NCBI GenBank assembly: GCA_007126415.1
Contig: SLBH01000037.1
Span: 1 to 5,096 of the forward strand
Length of the DNA stretch: 5,096 nt
Direction: 5' to 3'
From: Spirochaetales bacterium
GTDB taxonomy: Bacteria; Spirochaetota; Spirochaetia; DSM-27196; SLAA01
Shown: piece after piece, positions 1-5,096 of the stretch
How the letters are laid out: every line of letters begins with the position of its first letter
How positions within the stretch are numbered: position 1 is the stretch's first letter
The notes under the pieces: model-generated
Told to the model about the DNA's origin: nothing
Databases searched by the model: none
What the model saw: only the letters and a program-made list of their open reading frames with translations
Program-made: the position numbers and the translations under genes

Positions 1-1005
1 CTATCCGACACCGAACTCCTCCTCGCTCGCGCGATAGAGACACCACGGCTCCTCGGCCATGAAGTCGCCGTGATAATGCAAGGCCCGCGCGCGGCATCCA
101 CCGCAGCGATGACGATACTCGCACATCCCGCATCTTCCACCGTACTCCTCGGTCCGCAGGCGTTTCAACAACGGGCTGTTGCGCCAGATCTCATCAAACG
201 GTTGTTCGCGCACGTTACCGGCGCTGATGTTCATATAGGCGCAGGGCTGAACGTTGCCGCTTGGGCCGATAATGCAGTACGACGTGCCGGCGAGGCAGCC
301 CTTCGAGAACCGCGGCTTCATACCACGCTGCAGCGCGATGCGCATGAACTGCGGGGCACAGGTCGGCTTGATCTCTATCGGCAGCGTCTCGGCTTTGTCC
401 ATGAGCTTCTCGATCAGCTCCTCGTATTCCGCGGCGCGCAGCGAGCTTTCCTCTATACTCGCGGCCCGGCCGGTGGGCACCAGGAAGAACACGTGGAACG
501 CGCGAGCGCCCTGCTCGAGCGCAAAATCGGCCATCTCGGGCACCTCGTGCCGATTCCAGTCCATCACGGTGGTGTGAATCTGATACGGCAACTCAGCCTC
601 ACGACAGGCCTGCATGCCGGCGAGCGCCTCGGTGAAGGCGCCTTCGTAGCGCCGAAGCGCATCGTGACGCGGCGGGTCTAAGCTGTCGAGGCTGATTCCG
701 GCCGCAAGACAACCCGCGTTTCTTAGCGCACGCGCGCGGTCTGTTGAGAGCAAGCTTCCGTTGGTACCGAGCACCGGTCGCAAACCCAACCCGGCTGCGT
801 GGCCCACGAGCTCTTCGAGGTCCGAGCGCATCAGGCATTCGCCGCCGCTGAAGATCATGATCTTGAAGCCCGCCGCGGCTATGCCGCCGATCATGGTTCG
901 CGCCTCGACGGTATTCAACTCGCGCGGGGCAAGCGGGCCGGACTCGCGGTAGCAGTGGTCGCAGTACATATTGCATTCGTTGGTCGTGTTCCACGACACA
1001 ATCAT
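1..1005 (-). CDS. ahbD: AhbD, radical SAM heme synthase (Fe-coproporphyrin III decarboxylase; NirJ2-type)
   Basis: A 334-residue radical SAM protein that in this family performs the last step of the siroheme-dependent pathway, oxidative decarboxylation of two propionates of Fe-coproporphyrin III to vinyls, giving heme b in the cytoplasm. The N-terminus MIVSWNTTNECNMYCDHCY is typical of AhbD. The SAM-cluster motif CxxxCxxC is C11, C15, C18. The following GGE motif is at 54-56. A SPASM-like C-terminal region carries C216, C237, C244, C255, C292, C295, C301, C304 and C322, enough for auxiliary [4Fe-4S] clusters; GNVREQPFDEIWRNS (263-277) and CGGCRAR (301-307) are family hallmarks. The ATG start is chosen because AAGGAG lies 5 nt upstream and the family N-terminus begins there; the frame stays open upstream only as a shadow of ahbC. 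Odd point: residue 57 is Cys where GGEP is expected. A NirJ-like role in heme d1 synthesis is possible but less likely beside ahbC and without nir genes in view. The stop TAG is the first codon of the window. Confidence 0.9.
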   Translation of the reverse strand: MIVSWNTTNECNMYCDHCYRESGPLAPRELNTVEARTMIGGIAAAGFKIMIFSGGECLMRSDLEELVGHAAGLGLRPVLGTNGSLLSTDRARALRNAGCLAAGISLDSLDPPRHDALRRYEGAFTEALAGMQACREAELPYQIHTTVMDWNRHEVPEMADFALEQGARAFHVFFLVPTGRAASIEESSLRAAEYEELIEKLMDKAETLPIEIKPTCAPQFMRIALQRGMKPRFSKGCLAGTSYCIIGPSGNVQPCAYMNISAGNVREQPFDEIWRNSPLLKRLRTEEYGGRCGMCEYRHRCGGCRARALHYHGDFMAEEPWCLYRASEEEFGVG

Positions 1006-1010
1006 ACTCG

Positions 1011-1016
1011 CTCCTT
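1011..1016 (-). promoter_or_regulatory. Shine-Dalgarno site of ahbD
   Basis: On the minus strand the sequence reads GGTGAAGGAGCGAGTATG. The AAGGAG core lies 5 nt before the ATG at 1005-1003. Its first A is also the last base of the ahbC TGA stop, so termination of ahbC and initiation of ahbD are closely linked. It fixes the ahbD start and argues against any longer N-terminus. Confidence 0.85.
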
Positions 1017-2191
1017 CACCCACGCAGCTCGGTTTCGTAATCGAGGTAGCAGGCCGGGTCGGGGGCCCAGAAATCGCCGTGCACCGACTCGGCTCGGGCG
1101 CGCAGATTACCGTTACAGACATCGAGGTAGGCGCAATCGGCGCAGCGGTCGCCGAGCAGCGCTCGACGATCGCGCAGGCCGGCGAGGATCGGGTGCGCCG
1201 CTTCACTCCAGATCCGCGAAAACGGCGTTTCGCGCAGATTGCCGAAGGTGTGATTCGGCGTGAACTGGTCGGCGTGCACATTACCGAGCCAGTCGACCCG
1301 GCCGATCGCGACGCCACTACGGTTTCCGCCGCTACGGCGTAACAACTCAAGCACGCGTTCCGCCCGCTCGGGGTCGCTCGCTCGCAGCTTGTGGTAGAGG
1401 TATACGCCGTCACAGTGATTATCGACCGTCAGCACCTCGCGCGCCTGTCCGGCCTCAGCCATCCGGCGGCACCACTCGATGATGCGGTCCAGCGCGGCGC
1501 GCGTCTCGGCGTGCGAGGGCGCATCGGCGGTCATCTCGGCTCCTCGACCGGCGTACACCAGATGATAGAAACAAATGCGCGGAATATCCTCACGCTCCAC
1601 CAGCGCGAAGATCCGATCGAGGTCCTCGAGATTGTCGCGACTCATCGTGAACCGCAGCCCCACTTTCTGCCCTTCGGCCTTACAGTTTCGAATACCGGCA
1701 AGCGCATCCTCAAACGCGCCGCGCCGTCCGCGAAAACGATCGTTGCGCGCGCCGATGCCGTCGAGGCTGATCCCGATATAGCTTACGCCGAGCTCGCGAT
1801 ACTCGGCCGCGCGCTCGCGCGAGATCGGCGTTCCGTTGGTCGAGATCGTACAGCGGATGCCGTGACCTCGCGCACGGCGAATGAGTTCCGGGAGGTCGGC
1901 GCGCAGCGTCGGCTCGCCGCCGGAGAGCAGCAACACCGGAACGCGATACGCCGCGAGGTCGTCAATAAAGGCCTCGGCCTCGGCGGTACTGAGTTCGTTC
2001 GGCGCGGGCGCGCCGGTCGCGGAGCAGTAACAATGCTTGCAGGAGAGGTTGCAGGCGCGCGTACAGTTCCAGACCACCACCGGCCCGTGATCGCCGTGCG
2101 TGCCGTGCCGCGTAGCCCCGGCGTCACGACCATAGCGCAGCGTGTCTCCGTAGCTCTCGGTCTCGAAAAGCAGCTTGCTCAAGCTAATCAC
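1016..2191 (-). CDS. ahbC: AhbC, radical SAM 12,18-didecarboxysiroheme deacetylase (NirJ1-type)
   Basis: A 391-residue radical SAM enzyme. AhbC family members remove the two acetate side chains on rings A and B of 12,18-didecarboxysiroheme to form Fe-coproporphyrin III, the substrate of AhbD encoded next. The N-terminus MISLSKLLFE and LRYGRD (18-23) match the NirJ1/AhbC family. The radical SAM core shows C47, C51, C54 (CxxxCxxC), GGEP at 91-94, STNGTPIS at 117-124 and GISLDG at 140-145. The C-terminal part carries DNHCDGVYLY (257-266), GGNRSGVAIGRVDWLGNVH (288-306) and probable auxiliary cluster ligands C350, C353, C359, C381 within CADCAYLDVCNGNLRARAE and WAPDPACYL. The GTG start overlaps the preceding stop by 8 nt; it is preferred because the family N-terminus begins exactly there. 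The ribosome site is poor (a G-run held in a small hairpin), suggesting translational coupling. A NirJ role in heme d1 synthesis is the main alternative, disfavoured by pairing with AhbD. Confidence 0.9.
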   Translation of the reverse strand: MISLSKLLFETESYGDTLRYGRDAGATRHGTHGDHGPVVVWNCTRACNLSCKHCYCSATGAPAPNELSTAEAEAFIDDLAAYRVPVLLLSGGEPTLRADLPELIRRARGHGIRCTISTNGTPISRERAAEYRELGVSYIGISLDGIGARNDRFRGRRGAFEDALAGIRNCKAEGQKVGLRFTMSRDNLEDLDRIFALVEREDIPRICFYHLVYAGRGAEMTADAPSHAETRAALDRIIEWCRRMAEAGQAREVLTVDNHCDGVYLYHKLRASDPERAERVLELLRRSGGNRSGVAIGRVDWLGNVHADQFTPNHTFGNLRETPFSRIWSEAAHPILAGLRDRRALLGDRCADCAYLDVCNGNLRARAESVHGDFWAPDPACYLDYETELRG

Positions 2192-3758
2192 GGGGCACCC
2201 CCGAGTGATAGGCTATCAACGCCTCAACCAGCCCTTCAAGGGTATACTCTGAGGCCTCGATGCTCGGCGGCACCCCGAGCTCGCGTGCGGTCTCGCTCGT
2301 GATCGGGCCGATCGAGGCAAACACAACTGCGTCCCTGAGCCGAACCACCTCCTCATCGCTGAACTGTGAAACGAAGTTACGAACCGTGGAGGAGCTCGTG
2401 AAGGTCACCACGTCGAGCGTTCCGGCTTCGAGGCGCTCGAGCACCGCTTCACGCGCACCGCCGACCGCAAAGGTGCGATACGCGTCTACCTGCTCGACCA
2501 CCGCCCCGCGTTCGGCTAAGCCCTCGGCAAGCGCAGCGCGCGCGATATCGGCGCGCGGCAGCAGAAACCTACGCCCGCGCAGGTCCACGCTCTTGCACGC
2601 GGCAAGCAGTGCCTCGGCTCGGTACTCGCGTGGAACGAAATCGGCGCGCAGCCCGTGCGCCGCGAGCGCCTCGGCGGTCTTCGGCCCGATCGCCCAGATC
2701 TCGCAGCCGGCGAACGCGCGCGCATCGCGCGCGAACTGCTCGTGTAACCGCGCCAACACCGCCTCGACGCCGTTGACGCTCGTAAATGCCACCACCGCGT
2801 ACTCGCCGAGGCACGCGAGCGCGCGGTCGAGCGGCGCGTACTCCGCCGGCGGCCGGATCTCGATCGTGGGAAACTCCAGCGCCTCGGCGCCTTCGGCGCG
2901 GAGCCGACGCGAGAGCTCCCCGGCCTGCGCGCGCGCGCGCGTCACGAGAATCCGCAGGCCCGATAGGGGACGAGACTCAACCCACGCGAGCGTCTCGCCA
3001 AGTGACGCAACCTCGCCGACGACGACCACCGCGGGGCTACTCAGCCCGGCCTCGCGGACACGCTCCGCCACATCCTGCAGCGTCGCAAACAACGAGCGCT
3101 GCGACGCACGCGCGCCGTTCTCGATGACCGCAACCGGCGTCTCGGAGGGGCGCCCGTGTTGGGTTAGCATGGTGGTGATCTCGGCAAGCCGTCCCATACC
3201 CATGAGAATCACAAGCGTCTCGTGCGCGGCGGCCAGGCGAGCCCAATCCACCTGCGTTTCGAGCTTCTCAGGGTCTTCATGACCGGTGACGACGGTCACA
3301 CCCGCGGCAAGTTCGCGGTGGGTAACCGGCACCCCGGCGTACGCGGGTGCCGCAAGCGCCGAGGTTATCCCGGGAACGACCTCGAAACGCACGCCCGCTT
3401 CGCGCGCGGCAAGCGCCTCCTCGCCCCCGCGCCCAAACACAAACGGATCGCCACCTTTGAGGCGAACAACGCGCGCACCGGCCGCGGCCCGCCGCACCAG
3501 CAGCGCGTTGATCTCGTCCTGCGACATGCTGTGATGCTCGGGGCGTTTCCCGACGTAGATGCGCTCCGCCTGCCGGGCGTACTCCAGAACCGCGGGGTCT
3601 ACGAGCCTATCGTAGAGCACCACATCGGCGCGCTCGAGCACCTCAACCGCGCGACAGGTCAGCAAGCCGGGGTCACCCGGGCCTGCACCAACGAGCGAGA
3701 TCAGCCCGCGCTCGCGCTTTACGCCTCCGCCGGGGGGAGATTTCGTATCGCCCTTCAT
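2184..3758 (-). CDS. cobA-hemD: CobA-HemD fusion: uroporphyrinogen-III C-methyltransferase / uroporphyrinogen-III synthase
   Basis: A 524-residue bifunctional cytoplasmic enzyme. The N-terminal half (about 17-255) is an SAM-dependent uroporphyrinogen-III C-methyltransferase making precorrin-2: VGAGPGDP (23-30), LYDRLVD (48-54), RLKGGDPFVFGRGGEE (99-114), VVPGITSALAAPAYAGVPVTHR (around 127-148), VVTGHE (156-161), LMGM (185-188), and the ENGARASQRS segment (213-222). The C-terminal half (about 266-515) is uroporphyrinogen-III synthase, which cyclises hydroxymethylbilane with ring D inversion: ILVTRARAQAGEL (270-282), FTSVNGVEAV (325-334), AIGPKTAEAL (356-365), YRAEALL (379-385), DAYRT (425-429), TFTSSSTVRNF (452-462), SIGPITSETARELG (482-495). 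The ATG overlaps the hemC stop as ATGA, with GGTGGAG 5 nt upstream. The fused arrangement consumes the HemC product and commits it toward siroheme, which the downstream ahb genes require. Such fusions are known in sulfate reducers, Geobacter relatives and clostridia. Length is as expected for the fusion; both halves look intact. Confidence 0.95.
   Translation of the reverse strand: MKGDTKSPPGGGVKRERGLISLVGAGPGDPGLLTCRAVEVLERADVVLYDRLVDPAVLEYARQAERIYVGKRPEHHSMSQDEINALLVRRAAAGARVVRLKGGDPFVFGRGGEEALAAREAGVRFEVVPGITSALAAPAYAGVPVTHRELAAGVTVVTGHEDPEKLETQVDWARLAAAHETLVILMGMGRLAEITTMLTQHGRPSETPVAVIENGARASQRSLFATLQDVAERVREAGLSSPAVVVVGEVASLGETLAWVESRPLSGLRILVTRARAQAGELSRRLRAEGAEALEFPTIEIRPPAEYAPLDRALACLGEYAVVAFTSVNGVEAVLARLHEQFARDARAFAGCEIWAIGPKTAEALAAHGLRADFVPREYRAEALLAACKSVDLRGRRFLLPRADIARAALAEGLAERGAVVEQVDAYRTFAVGGAREAVLERLEAGTLDVVTFTSSSTVRNFVSQFSDEEVVRLRDAVVFASIGPITSETARELGVPPSIEASEYTLEGLVEALIAYHSGVPRD
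2191..2203 (-). promoter_or_regulatory. GC hairpin over the ahbC translation start
   Basis: The transcript reads CGGGG-GUG-CCCCG, a perfect 5-bp all-G/C inverted repeat with a 3-nt loop. Its last G is the first base of the ahbC GTG start codon, and the only purine-rich stretch that could act as a ribosome site (GGGGG) is in the upstream arm. Ribosomes finishing cobA-hemD pass through it before stopping at 2186-2184, so it would be opened by upstream translation. The repeat is seen directly; the coupling role is inferred. Confidence 0.45.
2926..2942. repeat. Alternating CG tract inside the hemD domain
   Basis: A 17-nt strictly alternating purine-pyrimidine run, with 15 nt of pure GC alternation at 2927-2941. 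It encodes the T-R-A-R-A-Q part of the first beta strand region of the uroporphyrinogen-III synthase domain, where relatives usually have VTRPREQA-like sequence. The frame is intact across it. It may simply reflect high G+C coding for Arg-Ala repeats. Confidence 0.6.
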
Positions 3759-4714
3759 CCGTTCTCCACCTCGCGTCTTGCCGCTTCGAGGATTTGCTGA
3801 GCTCCGGCTTCGATCAGGCGTTCGGCGAGCCTGCGCCCAAGCAGCTCCGGATCGGAAGCAGAGCCGAGATCGCGATCGCGAAGGACGCGAGCGCCGTCGA
3901 GCGACGCGACGAATCCGGTGAGCTCCACCGTTCCGCGGTGCGCGTCGAACACGCCGTGCGCGCCGAGCGGCACTTGGCAGCCGCCCTCCAGCCGCGCAAG
4001 GAAGGCGCGCTCGGCGCGCACCTCGGCATCGGCGCCGCGATCGATCAGAACCGCGAGCGCCTCGGTTAAGCGCCGGTCGGCGGCGCGCGTCTGCACCGCC
4101 AGCGCCCCCTGCCCAACCGCCGGAATGAAGCGCGAGGGCTCGAAATACTCCGACACCTCGTGCTCACGACCCAGCCTCACGAGCCCTGCGGCAGCGAGAA
4201 CCGCCGCATCCACCACGCCGTCCCGCACCTTTGCGAGCCGTGTCTCGAGATTCCCGCGTAGGTTGACTACCTCAAGATCGGGGCGCAGATGCCGCAGCAG
4301 CGCCCCCCGCCGAAGGCTACCGGTCCCGACGACCCGGCCGGGTGCGAGCTCCGCGAGGCGCTCGCCGCTGCGGGACACGAACGCATCGCGCGGGTCGGCA
4401 CGTTGTGGAATCGCCGCGATCACGAGATCCGGCTCCAAGACCGAAGGTAGGTCCTTCATGCTGTGCACCGCTACCGTTACCTCGCCGTTTCGCAAAGCCT
4501 GCTCGAGCTCGCCGGTAAACACTCCGACACGCCCGAGCTTCACGAGACTGCTGTGGCGGTCGCGGTCGCCGTACGTCACGATTCGCTGAAGACGCGCGTT
4601 ACAGCCGGGCCGAAGCTCGCGCACCCGCGCCGCAACCCAACTCGCTTGGCGCACCGCGAGTTCGCTCCCGCGTGTGCCGATCACGAGTTCGTCGCGCAAA
4701 GACGCCTCATCCAC
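3755..4714 (-). CDS. hemC: HemC, hydroxymethylbilane synthase (porphobilinogen deaminase)
   Basis: A 319-residue enzyme that joins four porphobilinogens into hydroxymethylbilane on a covalent dipyrromethane cofactor. Near the N-terminus is VIGTRGSELAVRQ (11-23), with the substrate-binding Arg at 15. TYGD ends at D50. HSMKD (84-88) holds D88, equivalent to catalytic Asp84 of E. coli. GTGSLRR (130-136) and NLRGNLETRL (151-160) supply R135, R136, R153 and R159. AVGQGAL is at 199-205. The cofactor-attachment Cys is C246 in RLEGGCQVPLG. The GTG at 4714 is chosen because it yields the normal family length (about 310), has GAGG 6 nt upstream, and overlaps the hemA stop by only 8 nt; starts farther upstream would add a basic Ser/Pro-rich extension that is merely hemA read in another frame. 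Odd points: in the usual GGKGLFxKELE loop this protein has GRVGVFTGELE (61-71), so the second conserved Lys is Val63 and the third is Gly68, while the first (K59) remains. All other expected active-site residues named here are present. Confidence 0.95.
   Translation of the reverse strand: MDEASLRDELVIGTRGSELAVRQASWVAARVRELRPGCNARLQRIVTYGDRDRHSSLVKLGRVGVFTGELEQALRNGEVTVAVHSMKDLPSVLEPDLVIAAIPQRADPRDAFVSRSGERLAELAPGRVVGTGSLRRGALLRHLRPDLEVVNLRGNLETRLAKVRDGVVDAAVLAAAGLVRLGREHEVSEYFEPSRFIPAVGQGALAVQTRAADRRLTEALAVLIDRGADAEVRAERAFLARLEGGCQVPLGAHGVFDAHRGTVELTGFVASLDGARVLRDRDLGSASDPELLGRRLAERLIEAGAQQILEAARREVENG
3764..3770 (-). promoter_or_regulatory. Shine-Dalgarno site of cobA-hemD
   Basis: The minus strand reads GGTGGAGAACGGATGA. 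GGTGGAG lies 5 nt before the ATG at 3758-3756, inside the last codons of hemC. It supports this ATG as the start of the fusion protein; with the ATGA overlap it indicates reinitiation or coupling. Confidence 0.8.
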
Positions 4715-5096
4715 AACCGACCTCGGGCTCAGTCTGCGATTCGTCGTCGGTCTCCGAACCGGAGGCTGCGCGGGACTCGGAAGTGAACTGCGACTCGAGT
4801 TCAGGCGCAAGCCCAAACAGCTCGACCGCCACCTCGGCGTAGAGCCGCGCCTCGCCGCGTGCGTCCTCGGCGCTCTGGCGCTTGAGGCAACTAATCGGGC
4901 GATTTACGAGTTGCTTGACGATGCCTTGCCCCATCTCACGCAACACCTGCCTCCGGCGCTCTGTGGTCTCGTCTTCCGGTCCGGCCTCGAGCCGATTCAA
5001 GGCGCGTTGGACCTCGCGCTCCAGCACCTCTTCCCCACGCTGCTGCAGCGCCGCCACCGTCGGCACCACCCAGCGCGACTCGAGCCACGACAAAAA
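4707..5096 (-). CDS. hemA: HemA C-terminal part, glutamyl-tRNA reductase (truncated by window edge)
   Basis: The last 129 residues of a glutamyl-tRNA reductase, the NADPH-dependent first enzyme of the C5 pathway, which makes glutamate-1-semialdehyde. The visible part is the C-terminal helical dimerisation domain. It opens with FLSWLESRWVVPTVAALQQR, matching the family's FLxWLxxRxVVPTIxALR helix, followed by a charged helix (21-56) and QGIVKQLVNRP (57-67), the counterpart of the LxHxP segment. The TTG at 5093 could be read as a start, but it sits inside the family motif and Phe precedes it in frame, so the gene continues beyond the window. The catalytic Cys and NADPH domains are therefore not visible. 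Odd points: Asn65 replaces the usual His of HxP, and the protein ends in a Ser/Thr/Glu-rich acidic tail (about 98-129) beyond the conserved domain. This tail's DNA also carries the hemC ribosome site and start. Identity is firm from sequence plus the hemC neighbour. Confidence 0.88.
   Translation of the reverse strand, partial: FLSWLESRWVVPTVAALQQRGEEVLEREVQRALNRLEAGPEDETTERRRQVLREMGQGIVKQLVNRPISCLKRQSAEDARGEARLYAEVAVELFGLAPELESQFTSESRAASGSETDDESQTEPEVGCG
4721..4724 (-). promoter_or_regulatory. Probable Shine-Dalgarno site of hemC
   Basis: The minus strand reads CGAGGTCGGTTGTGGATGA. GAGG lies 6 nt before the GTG at 4714-4712, which overlaps the hemA TGA at 4709-4707. The match is short, so hemC is probably translated with help from ribosomes ending hemA. 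The site decides the GTG start over upstream ATG codons. Confidence 0.6.

Noticed and set aside
1006..1413. 136-codon upstream extension of the ahbD frame
   Set aside because: It lies within ahbC, is unlike any AhbD N-terminus, and a strong ribosome site sits directly before the ATG at 1005.
1..2191. Heme d1 (nirite reductase cofactor) or peptide-modifying radical SAM system
   Set aside because: The two radical SAM proteins match the NirJ1/NirJ2 (AhbC/AhbD) subtypes, neighbour tetrapyrrole genes, and no precursor peptide, nirS or nirF is in the window.
1391..2302. Plus-strand open frame of 303 codons antisense to ahbC
   Set aside because: It mirrors ahbC in a G+C-rich gene, has no recognisable domain, and crosses the cobA-hemD/ahbC junction; the minus strand carries clear family motifs throughout.
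2260..3282. Plus-strand open frame of 340 codons antisense to cobA-hemD
   Set aside because: Composition is dominated by Ser, Arg, Ala and Thr, typical of a shadow frame; no domain is visible and the opposite strand is an intact two-domain enzyme.
3918..4589. Plus-strand open frame of 223 codons antisense to hemC
   Set aside because: Ser/Arg/Pro-rich low-complexity translation with no motif, fully covered by the well-conserved hemC.
4715..4816. 34-codon upstream extension of hemC to an ATG at 4816
   Set aside because: The Ser/Pro/Arg-rich extension overlaps the hemA tail, is absent from HemC family architecture, and a GTG with ribosome site gives the normal length.
5091..5093. TTG as a start codon for a small separate 128-residue protein
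   Set aside because: The preceding in-frame codon is Phe and the FLxWL sequence is an internal GluTR motif, so the frame is the tail of a truncated hemA.

Overview
The window is an unbroken piece of a tetrapyrrole (heme) biosynthesis operon, read entirely from the minus strand. It is visibly G+C-rich and shows strong third-position G/C bias, which creates many long antisense open frames. In transcription order (right to left) the genes are: the 3' end of hemA (glutamyl-tRNA reductase, cut by the window edge), hemC (hydroxymethylbilane synthase), a cobA-hemD fusion (uroporphyrinogen-III C-methyltransferase plus uroporphyrinogen-III synthase), ahbC and ahbD. The last two are radical SAM enzymes of the siroheme-dependent heme pathway.

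The genes are packed without room for internal promoters or terminators. hemA/hemC overlap by 8 nt (GTG start), hemC/cobA-hemD overlap by 4 nt (ATGA), cobA-hemD/ahbC overlap by 8 nt (GTG start), and ahbC/ahbD are separated by 10 nt. There is no stretch without a gene. The left edge of the window is exactly the ahbD stop codon, so anything downstream is unseen.

Together the genes describe heme made through siroheme rather than protoporphyrin. HemA feeds the C5 route to aminolevulinate. HemC and the HemD domain make uroporphyrinogen III. The CobA domain methylates it to precorrin-2. After conversion to siroheme and its 12,18-didecarboxylation (enzymes not in the window), AhbC removes two acetate side chains to give Fe-coproporphyrin III, and AhbD converts two propionates to vinyls to give heme b. 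The genes shown lie in the same order as the reactions they catalyse. Missing steps (HemL, HemB, precorrin-2 dehydrogenase/ferrochelatase, AhbA/AhbB) must be encoded elsewhere, perhaps just outside the window.

This gene set, with a CobA-HemD fusion and Ahb enzymes, suggests an anaerobic or facultative bacterium of the former Deltaproteobacteria (Desulfobacterota and relatives) or a similar high-GC lineage. That placement is inference. No mobile element, CRISPR array, RNA gene or novel system was found. The points worth a second look are residue-level oddities in AhbD (GGEC for the usual GGEP), HemC (Val at a usually conserved Lys) and HemA (Asn for the usual His of the C-terminal HxP motif), and a small hairpin covering the ahbC start.
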